NCBI RefSeq assembly: GCF_013409045.1
Contig: NZ_JACCBT010000001.1
Coordinates: forward strand, 1,674,001-1,738,000
Length of the DNA stretch: 64,000 bases
Origin: Actinomadura citrea
GTDB taxonomy: Bacteria; Actinomycetota; Actinomycetes; Streptosporangiales; Streptosporangiaceae
Direction of reading: 5' to 3'
Part shown: positions 57,514 through 64,000 of the stretch, in pieces
How positions within the stretch are numbered: position 1 is the first letter of the stretch
Layout of the letters: every line of letters starts with the position of its first letter
Made by a program: the position numbers and the translations under genes
Notes under the pieces: model-generated
The model's database searches: none
The model's input: only the letters and a program-made list of their open reading frames with translations
What the model was told of the DNA's origin: nothing

Positions 57514-58722
57514 TCATTCCCGCTCGGTCACGCTCACACCGAGCCGCCCGTCGGCGAGCCGCACGTGCAGGCGCTCGCCGTCCTTGACCGACGCCGCCTC
57601 CCGCACCACCGACGCGTCCTCCCGCTGGACGATCGCGTACCCGCGCTCCAGCGTCGCGGCGGGGGAGAGGGCGAGCAGCCGGGCGCGGGTGTGCCCGAGC
57701 TCGTCCCCGGCCCGGTCCAGCGCCGCCGACAGGGACCGGCGCGTCCGGTCGCGCAGCGCCGCGACCTGCTCGGACTGCCGCTCGATCTCCCGCACCGGGT
57801 CGGCCAGCGCGGGCCGGGAGCGCACCGACCGCAGCCATGCCAGCTCCCGCTCCACCGCGCCGGACAGGCACCGCCGCCCGCGGTCGCGCAGCTGCCGGAC
57901 GAGCTGGAGCTGCTCCCGCACGTCCGGCACGGCCTTCTTCGCGGCGTCGGTCGGGGTGGAGGCCCGGACGTCGGCGACCAGGTCCAGGAGCGGGCTGTCC
58001 TGCTCGTGCCCGATCGCGCTGACGACCGGCGTGCGGGCGGCGTGGACCGCGCGGACGAGGGCCTCGTCGGAGAACGGCAGCAGGTCCTCCATCGCGCCGC
58101 CGCCGCGCGCGATGATGATCACATCGATCTCGGGATCGGCGTCCAGCGCGCGCAGCGCCTCCATCACCTCGCCGACCGCGTACGAACCCTGCACCGCGGT
58201 GTTCTCCACCCGGAACGCCACCGCCGGCCACCGCCGCCGTGCGTTCTGCAGGACGTCGTGCTCGGCGTCGGAGTCGCGCCCGCAGATCAGCCCGATCCGG
58301 CCGGGCAGGAAGGGCAGCGGGCGCTTGCGCTCCGGCCGGAACAGCCCCTCGGACGCCAGCACCCGCTTGAGCCGCTCCAGCCGGGCCAGCAGCTCGCCGA
58401 CGCCGACCGGCCTGATCTCCAGCACGCTGAGCGAGAACGTCCCGCGGTTGATCCAGAAGTCGGGCTTGGCGTGCACGACGACGCGGGCCCCGTCGGTGAC
58501 CGCCGGCCCGGCGGCCTCGAACACCGCGCGCGGGCCGACGACCCGCACCGACATGTTCGCCACCGGGTCGCGGAGCGTCATGTAGACCGTGCCGCCGCGG
58601 GCGTTGAGGTCGGTGATCTGACCCTCCACCCAGATGCGGCCGAGCCTGCCGATCCACCCGCTCACCGCCTGCAGCACGGTGCGCACCGGAACCGGGGATT
58701 CGGCAGTGGTCTCCATCGCCAT
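57514..58722 (-). CDS. xseA: Exodeoxyribonuclease VII large subunit
   Basis: A 402-residue protein. The N-terminal OB-fold (about 12-110) begins [20 protein letters not shown]; the catalytic region has [39 protein letters not shown] and [20 protein letters not shown] with a conserved Asp/Arg set; a long coiled coil follows (about 270-350), ending with [14 protein letters not shown]. Somewhat short of the E. coli enzyme but normal for actinobacteria. Two ATG codons six bases apart may both serve as start. Divergent from the MarR gene. Confidence 0.93.
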   Translation of the reverse strand: MAMETTAESPVPVRTVLQAVSGWIGRLGRIWVEGQITDLNARGGTVYMTLRDPVANMSVRVVGPRAVFEAAGPAVTDGARVVVHAKPDFWINRGTFSLSVLEIRPVGVGELLARLERLKRVLASEGLFRPERKRPLPFLPGRIGLICGRDSDAEHDVLQNARRRWPAVAFRVENTAVQGSYAVGEVMEALRALDADPEIDVIIIARGGGAMEDLLPFSDEALVRAVHAARTPVVSAIGHEQDSPLLDLVADVRASTPTDAAKKAVPDVREQLQLVRQLRDRGRRCLSGAVERELAWLRSVRSRPALADPVREIERQSEQVAALRDRTRRSLSAALDRAGDELGHTRARLLALSPAATLERGYAIVQREDASVVREAASVKDGERLHVRLADGRLGVSVTERE

Positions 58723-58820
58723 GCAGGCAGCCTACGGCGCGGGCCGGGCCGCCGGTCCGCACGCCGCCCGCACCGGCAGAATCCGTGTGACCGAAGAGAC
58801 ATGCGCCGGGCCACCAAACA

Positions 58821-58849
58821 TTAGCCAAGCTAACTTAGACTAGCTAAGT
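58821..58849. promoter_or_regulatory. Paired palindromes before the MarR gene
   Basis: TTAGC, CAA, GCTAA (58821-58833) adjoins ACTTAG, ACTAG, CTAAGT (58833-58849), both perfect palindromes in an AT-rich island in G/C-rich DNA. They lie 17 bases before the MarR start and are very likely its operator. Confidence 0.65.
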
Positions 58850-58866
58850 AATTCCGAGGAGACACC

Positions 58867-59292
58867 GTGACCGCATCCGAACGCGAGCTCGCCGAGCAGC
58901 TCAACCGGCGCCTGCGCCACGTGGTGCTGATGCTCCGGCAGGTCAGCGCCGACCAGCCGATCACCAGCCAGCAGCTGTCCGTGCTCGGCTCCCTGGAGCA
59001 CGGGCCGCGGCGGATGACCGAGCTGGCCGCCGAGCACGGCGTCCGGCTGCCGACCATGACGGCGCAGATCAACCGGCTCGAACGCGACGGGCTCGTCGCG
59101 CGCGGCCGGAGCGGCGCCGACGCCCGCGTCGTCACCGCCCGGCTCACCGGGCCGGGACGCGACCGGCTGGCCGCCGGGCGCGAGCGCCGGATCGGCTTCC
59201 TCGCCGAGCGGTTCGCGGAGCTGACGGACGGGGAGCGCGCGGCGGTCGCCGCGGCGCTGCCCGCCCTCGACAAGCTCTTCGGCGCACCCTGA
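58867..59292 (+). CDS. MarR family regulator
   Basis: A 141-residue regulator; GTG start with GAGGAG five bases upstream. The winged helix-turn-helix covers about 35-95 with ITSQQLSVLGSLEHGPRRMT, ELAAEHGVRLPTMTAQINRL and the wing RDGLVARGRSGADARVV; terminal helices form the dimer interface. It is followed after 20 bases by an MFS gene on the same strand, so it likely represses its own operon through the palindromes upstream and is released by an MFS substrate such as a toxic phenolic or drug. Confidence 0.88.
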   Translation: MTASERELAEQLNRRLRHVVLMLRQVSADQPITSQQLSVLGSLEHGPRRMTELAAEHGVRLPTMTAQINRLERDGLVARGRSGADARVVTARLTGPGRDRLAAGRERRIGFLAERFAELTDGERAAVAAALPALDKLFGAP

Positions 59293-59312
59293 ACCAGCAC
59301 ACGGAGGTACTC

Positions 59313-60593
59313 ATGCACGCGAAGCCCTCGGCGACCCCGAAGGGCGGCGGCATCCTCAGGCAGCCGACGTCGGTGTGGGCGACCGCCTTCGCCGCGGTCG
59401 TCGCCTTCATGGGCATCGGCCTCGTCGACCCGATCCTGCCCGCGATCGCGGCCAATCTGGACGCCTCGCCGAGCCAGGTGTCCCTGCTGTTCACCAGCTA
59501 CTTCCTGATCACCGCGGTGGCGATGCTGGTCACCGGCTGGGTGTCCAGCCGGATCGGCGGACGCAGGACGCTGCTGATCGGCCTGGCGATCGTGGTGGCG
59601 TTCGCCGCCCTCGCCGGGACGTCCGGGACCGTCGGGCAGCTCGTCGGCTTCCGCGCCGGCTGGGGCCTCGGCAACGCCCTGTTCGTCGCCACCGCGCTCG
59701 CCGTCATCGTGGGTGCGGCCTCTGGCGGAGCCGGAGGCGACCCGGAGGGTGCGGGGGACCGGCCCCCCGCGAAGGGGAAGCGCGGCGCGGAGTCGGCGAT
59801 CATCCTCTACGAGGCGGCGCTCGGCATCGGCATCTCACTCGGCCCGCTCGCCGGCGCCCTGCTCGGCGACATGAACTGGCGGTTCCCCTTCTTCGGCACC
59901 GCCGCGCTCATGGCGGTCGGCTTCCTGCTGATCGCCACGCTGCTCAAGCCCACGCCGAAGCCCGCCGAGAAGACCCGCCTGAGCGCGCCCATCCGGGCCC
60001 TGGCGCACGGCGGCCTGTCCACCACCGCGTTCACCGCGCTGTTCTACAACTACGCGTTCTTCACCATCCTGGCCTTCACCCCCTTCGTCCTCGGCATGAG
60101 CGCGCACGGCATCGGCCTGGTGTTCTTCGGCTGGGGCGTGATGGTCGCGCTGGCGTCGGTGTTCGGCGCCCCCGTGCTGCAGCGGCGCATCGGGACCGTC
60201 CGGGTCATGTACCTGGCGCTGGGGCTGCTGATCGTGTTCCAGCTCGGGCTCGCGTTCCTCGGGCACGGCGGGATCATCGCCTGCACCGTCCTGTCCGGCA
60301 TCCCGATCGGGCTGAACAACACCGCGTTCACCGAGGCCGCCATGGAGGTCTCCGACAGCCCGCGGCCCGTCGCGTCCGCCGGGTACAACTTCGTCCGGTG
60401 GATGGGCGGCGCCCTCGCCCCGTACATCGCGACGAGGCTCGCGGAGGAGGTCGACGCGAACCTGCCGTACGTGGTCGGCGCGGCCTGCTGCGCCGTCGCG
60501 ATCGGCATCCTCGCGGTGCGCCGCCGCCACCTGGATTCGCTGGAGCGGGTCGACATCGACCACACCTTCCAGGACGCCCCAGCTGCGGCCTGA
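59313..60593 (+). CDS. MFS transporter co-transcribed with MarR
   Basis: A 426-residue, twelve-helix DHA1-type transporter; ATG with GGAGG seven bases upstream. It has VAFMGIGLVDPILPAIAANL, the motif A region TGWVSSRIGGRRTLLIGLA and GLGNALFVATALAVIVG. A hydrophilic insertion of about 22 residues (ASGGAGGDPEGAGDRPPAKG) after helix 4 is encoded by a G/C hairpin (59751-59770) and is not expected in the family. GAESAIILYEAALGIGISLG resumes the normal sequence with helix 5. Substrate unknown; drug efflux is the usual role with a MarR partner. A terminator follows. Confidence 0.87.
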   Translation: MHAKPSATPKGGGILRQPTSVWATAFAAVVAFMGIGLVDPILPAIAANLDASPSQVSLLFTSYFLITAVAMLVTGWVSSRIGGRRTLLIGLAIVVAFAALAGTSGTVGQLVGFRAGWGLGNALFVATALAVIVGAASGGAGGDPEGAGDRPPAKGKRGAESAIILYEAALGIGISLGPLAGALLGDMNWRFPFFGTAALMAVGFLLIATLLKPTPKPAEKTRLSAPIRALAHGGLSTTAFTALFYNYAFFTILAFTPFVLGMSAHGIGLVFFGWGVMVALASVFGAPVLQRRIGTVRVMYLALGLLIVFQLGLAFLGHGGIIACTVLSGIPIGLNNTAFTEAAMEVSDSPRPVASAGYNFVRWMGGALAPYIATRLAEEVDANLPYVVGAACCAVAIGILAVRRRHLDSLERVDIDHTFQDAPAAA

Positions 60594-60606
60594 CCCCGGA
60601 ACGGAA

Positions 60607-60634
60607 GAAGCCCCCGGGCGCTCCCGGGGGCTTC
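60607..60634. terminator. Terminator between MFS and the lipid-droplet-type gene
   Basis: Perfect 12-base arms GAAGCCCCCGGG and complement with the loop CGCT; convergent genes on either side. Confidence 0.75.
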
Positions 60635-60657
60635 CTCCTGCCGTCGCTCCGTGCCGC

Positions 60658-61587
60658 TCAGTTGAGGCCGTTGAGCTTGGCGATGCGGCGCTCGTACATG
60701 CGGATGACGTCCTCACGACCGGCGTGCTTGCGCTCGTACTCGCGCAGGAGCTTCACCTGGTCGGCGGACAGGCCGCGAAGGCGCGCGCGCAGCTGCGGCA
60801 GCGTGGCGCTGTCGTAGTCGGGCACCGGCAGATCCTCGGCGATGTGCTTGGCCTCAGCCTGCGCGGCGGGCTTGGCCTCCGGCTTCGGCTCGAACGCCGC
60901 CTCGTCGGCCTTCTTCTGGGCCTTCGCTTCCGGAGCCTTCTTCTCCGGGGCCCTGCTCTCCGCAGCCGGGGCCGGCTTGGGCTCGGCCGCCTTGGGCTTG
61001 GGCTTCGGCTTGGAGGGCGCGGGCTCGGCGGCCTTCGGGCTCGGGGCGGGCTCGGCCTGCGGCGCGGGCTCCGGCTTCGGCTCGGACGGCACCGGCTTCG
61101 GCGCGGGCCCGGCGGCCGGACCGGCCTCGCCCTCCGCCTTGGCGTGGTGCCTGCCCAGCGCACCAGGCTTGGCGGGCTTCGGCGGCGGTCCGGGGCGGGC
61201 GTGCTTCGGCCTGTGGCCCGGCCCGCCGCCGGGCTTGCCGATCGAGATCTCCTCGGTGGCCGCCGAACGCGCGGCGGCCGTCCTGGTGCGGCGCACGGGT
61301 TCGGGCGCGGGCCCGGCCTCGGGCTCCTCACCGCGGACGCGCTCGGCGACCAGCCCGACGACCTTGCCGGCCGTGTGCTGGACGTCGTCGCGCAGCCGCC
61401 CGACCACCGGCTTCACACCGCCGCCTTCGGTGATCTCCTTGTAGTCCCTGGTCACCCGGTCGGTGAGCAGCAGTGCCCGGCCGACGCCGAACATGGCCAG
61501 CCGGACGGCGTGCAGCGGGAGGTCGCGGACCTGCTCACCCACCGTTTCGCGGACCTGCTCACTGACGCGGCGCGGCGATTTCCTCAT
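60658..61587 (-). CDS. Lipid droplet-associated-like protein with Ala/Pro/Lys-rich centre
   Basis: About 309 residues; ATG with GAGGA eight bases upstream. The N-terminus (about 20-85) with LPLHAVRLAMFGVGRALLLT and DRVTRDYKEITEGG is amphipathic and conserved; residues 85-245 are low complexity (repeats such as PAPKPVPSEPKPEPAPQAEP) and resemble histone-like or wall-spanning linkers; the C-terminus LPVPDYDSATLPQLRARLRG and LREYERKHAGREDVIRMYER is a conserved helical domain. The mycobacterial neighbour Rv1109c, annotated as lipid droplet-associated, has the same position next to ispH; the function here is inferred from that. Confidence 0.72.
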   Translation of the reverse strand: MRKSPRRVSEQVRETVGEQVRDLPLHAVRLAMFGVGRALLLTDRVTRDYKEITEGGGVKPVVGRLRDDVQHTAGKVVGLVAERVRGEEPEAGPAPEPVRRTRTAAARSAATEEISIGKPGGGPGHRPKHARPGPPPKPAKPGALGRHHAKAEGEAGPAAGPAPKPVPSEPKPEPAPQAEPAPSPKAAEPAPSKPKPKPKAAEPKPAPAAESRAPEKKAPEAKAQKKADEAAFEPKPEAKPAAQAEAKHIAEDLPVPDYDSATLPQLRARLRGLSADQVKLLREYERKHAGREDVIRMYERRIAKLNGLN

Positions 61588-61726
61588 CGGACGTTCCTCT
61601 TCCTGCCTCGTCTCCGTCCCCCTCACTCTGCCCCATCGGTGCGACCCTGGTCACGCGGGGTGAATGGAATTCTGGCAAAGCGTGCCGTGGAGTCGGTCAC
61701 AGCCCGGCCCCTCGTACGATGGAGCC

Positions 61727-62689
61727 ATGACCTCCACCCAGCGCCGTGTCCTGCTCGCCAAGCCGCGTGGTTACTGCGCGGGCGTCGACCGGGCCGTGCA
61801 AGCGGTCGAGATCGCCCTGGAGAAGTACGGGGCCCCGATCTACGTCCGCAAGCAGATCGTCCACAACGTGCACGTCGTGAGGACGCTGGAGGAGCGCGGC
61901 GCGATATTCGTGGACGAGACCGAGGAGGTCCCCGAGGGCTCCATCGTGGTGTTCTCCGCCCACGGCGTGGCGCCCGTGGTGCACGAGGAGGCCAGGGGCC
62001 TGTCCCTGCGCACCATCGACGCGACGTGCCCGCTGGTGACCAAGGTCCACAAGGAGGCCGTCCGGTTCGCCGCCCAGGACTACGACATCCTGCTGATCGG
62101 CCACGAGGGCCACGAGGAGGTCATCGGCACCACCGGCGAGGCCCCCGACCACATCCACCTCGTCGACGGCCCGGACGACGTCGCCAACGTGATCGTCCGC
62201 GACCCCGAGAAGGTGGCGTGGCTGTCGCAGACCACGCTGTCGGTCGACGAGACCGTCGCCACCGTCGAGAAGCTCCGCGAGCGGTTCCCCAAGCTGATGG
62301 ACCCGCCGTCCGACGACATCTGCTACGCCACCCAGAACCGGCAGGTCGCGGTGAAGGAGATGGCGGCGCAGGCCCAGCTCGTCATCGTGGTCGGGTCGAC
62401 CAACTCCTCCAACTCCGTCCGCCTGGTCGAGGTCGCCAAGGAGCACGGCGCCGACGCCGCCTACCTCGTCGACTACGCCGAGCACATCGACCCGGCCTGG
62501 CTGGAGGGCGTCGCCACGGTGGGCGTCACGAGCGGCGCGTCGGTGCCGGACGAGCTGGTCCAGGACGTCCTCGCCTGGCTCGCCGAGCGCGGCTACGGCG
62601 AGGCCGAGGAGATCGAGTCCGTCGAGGAGAGGATGCGCTTCTCCCTGCCGAAGGAACTCCGCAAGGACCTGCGCATCACGCCCGTCTAG
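61727..62689 (+). CDS. ispH: 4-Hydroxy-3-methylbut-2-enyl diphosphate reductase
   Basis: About 320 residues, the last enzyme of the MEP pathway, making isopentenyl and dimethylallyl diphosphate. The [4Fe-4S] ligands Cys17 ([11 protein letters not shown]), Cys101 ([11 protein letters not shown]) and Cys199 ([11 protein letters not shown]) are present, as are His46, His79, His129 and Glu131. TACGAT (61714-61719) lies eight bases before the ATG and GGAG only two, so a leaderless mRNA is plausible. It would supply substrate to the cis-prenyltransferase of this window. Its stop codon overlaps the stop of the convergent DUF6542 gene within CTAG. Confidence 0.94.
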   Translation: MTSTQRRVLLAKPRGYCAGVDRAVQAVEIALEKYGAPIYVRKQIVHNVHVVRTLEERGAIFVDETEEVPEGSIVVFSAHGVAPVVHEEARGLSLRTIDATCPLVTKVHKEAVRFAAQDYDILLIGHEGHEEVIGTTGEAPDHIHLVDGPDDVANVIVRDPEKVAWLSQTTLSVDETVATVEKLRERFPKLMDPPSDDICYATQNRQVAVKEMAAQAQLVIVVGSTNSSNSVRLVEVAKEHGADAAYLVDYAEHIDPAWLEGVATVGVTSGASVPDELVQDVLAWLAERGYGEAEEIESVEERMRFSLPKELRKDLRITPV

Positions 62690-63297
62690 CCCGCGGCCCC
62701 GGACGGCGGCCGGTCGCCCCGGGCGTGCCGGCCCTCCGGCGTGCCGGGGGAGTCGTCCCACCGGACGGGGTTCTCGTTCTCGTCCTTCTCGAAGAGACGG
62801 ACCCCGACCAGCTTGTCGTGCAGCTCCCGGGCGTTCGTCAGGACGCCGCGCGCCAGGCAGATCACGACCACGAGCAGCGTGCCGAAGAACAGCCACGGCG
62901 CGGTGGCCGCGAGCGCGGTGAAGACGCCCACCGTGACGCCGCGCAGCAGCGAGCCCTCGCCGAGCGTGGTGACGAGCACGACCGTGAGCGTGGCGGCGAG
63001 GAACACCAGCGGCGGGCTGACGACGAGCGTGAGCAGGTCGGCGGGACGGGTCGCGAAGGCGGCGAGCGCGCAGCCGATCGCGAACCCGGCGCCGGCCAGC
63101 AGCGGCACGCCGAACCACCGCGACAGCAGCCCGCACAGCACCCCGGCGGCGAACATGACCACGATGCCGCCGCGCCCGGTGAGCGTGATCGGGCCGGCCG
63201 ACTCCGAGCGGGGCGCACCGCCGCGCCGGCGCCGCGCCGGGCCCTCCGGGGACGCCGAGGAGCCGCCCGGCGCGTCGCGTACCGTCGATGAACTCAT
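62686..63297 (-). CDS. DUF6542 membrane protein
   Basis: About 203 residues; ATG with AGAGG five bases upstream. After a basic, disordered start, four helices follow: [60 protein letters not shown] and the pair ending [20 protein letters not shown]. The C-terminal 65 residues are cytosolic and hydrophilic. This is the DUF6542 pattern near ispH in actinobacteria (M. tuberculosis Rv1111c occupies the place). Function unknown. Its start overlaps the 3' end of rmuC by four bases, so it is probably co-transcribed with it. Confidence 0.78.
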   Translation of the reverse strand: MSSSTVRDAPGGSSASPEGPARRRRGGAPRSESAGPITLTGRGGIVVMFAAGVLCGLLSRWFGVPLLAGAGFAIGCALAAFATRPADLLTLVVSPPLVFLAATLTVVLVTTLGEGSLLRGVTVGVFTALAATAPWLFFGTLLVVVICLARGVLTNARELHDKLVGVRLFEKDENENPVRWDDSPGTPEGRHARGDRPPSGAAG

Positions 63298-64000
63298 CGC
63301 CACCTCTTCCCCATGGGAGGCGGACCCCCCACACGCCCCGGCCCGTTCCGCTCCTGGACGTTCCGCGGATCGCCCTGCTCGGGGACGCGCCCGCCGGGAC
63401 CCGCCGCGGCGGGGCCAGGCCGGGAATGGTCCCGATCAGGCAGATGGTCCTCGTCGTCGAAAAGTTCGTCGTATGCGGTCAGTTCGGCCGCGGACAGGGC
63501 GCGGGGGCTCTCCTCGACAGGATGGGGGCTTTCCAGGCCGTCGTCCACCACTCCGAGCTCGTTCAGCTTGCGCGCACTGACCAGAACGCGCGTCTCCAGG
63601 GAACCGACCGTCCGGTTGTAGGACTTGATGGCGCCGGTCAGCGCGCGGCCGAGCTCGTCGACGTGCTGCCCCATCGTGCCCAGCCGCTCGTACAGTTCCT
63701 TGCCCAGGTCGAAGACCGCGCGGGCGTTGCGCGAGAGGGCGGCCTGCTGCCACGCGTAGGACGCCGTCCGCAGCATGGTGATGAGGGTCGTCGGCGTGGC
63801 GATGTGCACCCGCCGCCTCATCGCGTACTCCAGCAGGCCGGGGTCGCGGTCGAGGGCGGGCGCCAGGAACGCCTCGCCCGGGATGAACAGCACGACGAAC
63901 TCCGGCGCAGGGCTGAACGCCTGCCAGTACGACTTGGCCGACAGGCGGTCGACATGGTCGCGCAGGTGCCGCGCGTGCGCGTCCAGCCGCACGGGGTCGC
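63294..64000 (-). CDS. rmuC: DNA recombination protein RmuC, C-terminal part
   Basis: The frame is open to the right edge, so the N-terminal coiled coil and the first part of the nuclease-like domain lie outside. The visible 235 residues begin in the RmuC core: LRDHVDRLSAKSYWQAFSPA, PEFVVLFIPGEAFLAPALD, ATPTTLITMLRTASYAWQQ and the helical LYERLGTMGQHVDELGRALT region. RmuC has a PD-(D/E)XK-like fold and limits certain DNA rearrangements; its mechanism is not settled. The last 55 residues are acidic then Gly/Pro-rich and end in [16 protein letters not shown], encoded by the second copy of the G/C element found near ilvA. Confidence 0.88.
   Translation of the reverse strand, partial: DPVRLDAHARHLRDHVDRLSAKSYWQAFSPAPEFVVLFIPGEAFLAPALDRDPGLLEYAMRRRVHIATPTTLITMLRTASYAWQQAALSRNARAVFDLGKELYERLGTMGQHVDELGRALTGAIKSYNRTVGSLETRVLVSARKLNELGVVDDGLESPHPVEESPRALSAAELTAYDELFDDEDHLPDRDHSRPGPAAAGPGGRVPEQGDPRNVQERNGPGRVGGPPPMGKRWR
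63309..63353. repeat. Second copy of the G/C-rich element
   Basis: Read on the minus strand this segment matches the one at 16591-16635: both contain a GAGCG start, a CCGGGG block and GTGTGGGGGG, then a C-rich arm. It spans the end of rmuC and the leader of the DUF6542 gene. The palindrome is imperfect here. Confidence 0.45.

Noticed and set aside
60724..63291. An 855-residue plus-strand frame
   Set aside because: It is antisense to the lipid-droplet-type gene and out of frame with ispH; its sequence is Leu/Gly/Arg repeats without domains.

Overview
The window is very GC-rich bacterial DNA with dense coding, GTG and TTG starts beside ATG, and strong G/C hairpins without U-tracts. It encodes mycothiol S-conjugate amidase (mca), a PIN-PhoH protein, DUF4245, DUF4307 and DUF6542 proteins, and an MmpL pump. 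Together these point to an actinomycete; Streptosporangiales, perhaps an Actinomadura-like Thermomonosporaceae member, is my best guess, not proven. I saw no rRNA, tRNA, CRISPR array, IS element, prophage or plasmid origin. The Bax inhibitor-1 gene (left end) and rmuC (right end) run off the window.

Layout. 1-9 kb: thiolase, secreted SGNH hydrolase, cystathionine beta-synthase, MmpL transporter and cystathionine gamma-synthase (the two trans-sulfuration enzymes flank the pump). 9-18 kb: secreted esterase, DUF2269-like membrane protein, a ChlI-like AAA plus VWA pair, a FIST-ROK pair and threonine dehydratase. 18-24.7 kb: three tandem exported M1 metallopeptidases and two RDD membrane proteins. 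24.8-27.7 kb: HPPD with a divergent AsnC-type regulator, greA and DUF4307. 27.8-41.9 kb: mca, a small membrane protein, a detached TPR protein, PPOX, RNase Z-like, flavoprotein and DUF255 genes, an NlpC/P60 hydrolase behind a probable c-di-AMP riboswitch, a TetR and broken MFS gene, an RHH-like protein, a cis-prenyltransferase and phoH2. 42-48 kb: transglycosylase, class II fumarase, Ser/Thr kinase and class I fumarase. 48-57 kb: EamA/MocR divergon, MFS, DrrAB-like ABC exporter, DUF1707, glpX, TetR and DUF4245. 57-64 kb: xseB-xseA, MarR-MFS, a lipid-droplet-type protein, ispH, DUF6542 and rmuC.

The order and strands of about twenty genes (thiolase, SGNH hydrolase, cbs, metB, greA, DUF4307, mca, small membrane protein, DUF255, cis-prenyltransferase, phoH2, fum, glpX, DUF4245, xseB, xseA, lipid-droplet protein, ispH, DUF6542) match, from memory, the Mycobacterium tuberculosis stretch Rv1074c to Rv1111c. 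The window therefore looks like an old actinobacterial core scaffold into which accessory modules have been inserted: the peptidases, HPPD/AsnC, transporters with regulators, FIST-ROK, AAA-VWA and EamA-fumA.

The best leads are regulatory or structural: a 15-bp inverted repeat between hppD and its AsnC regulator, a palindrome over the start codon of an RHH-like gene, the riboswitch, paired MarR palindromes, a tandem repeat before a TetR gene, and a G/C-rich element present twice that may have extended the N-terminus of threonine dehydratase.
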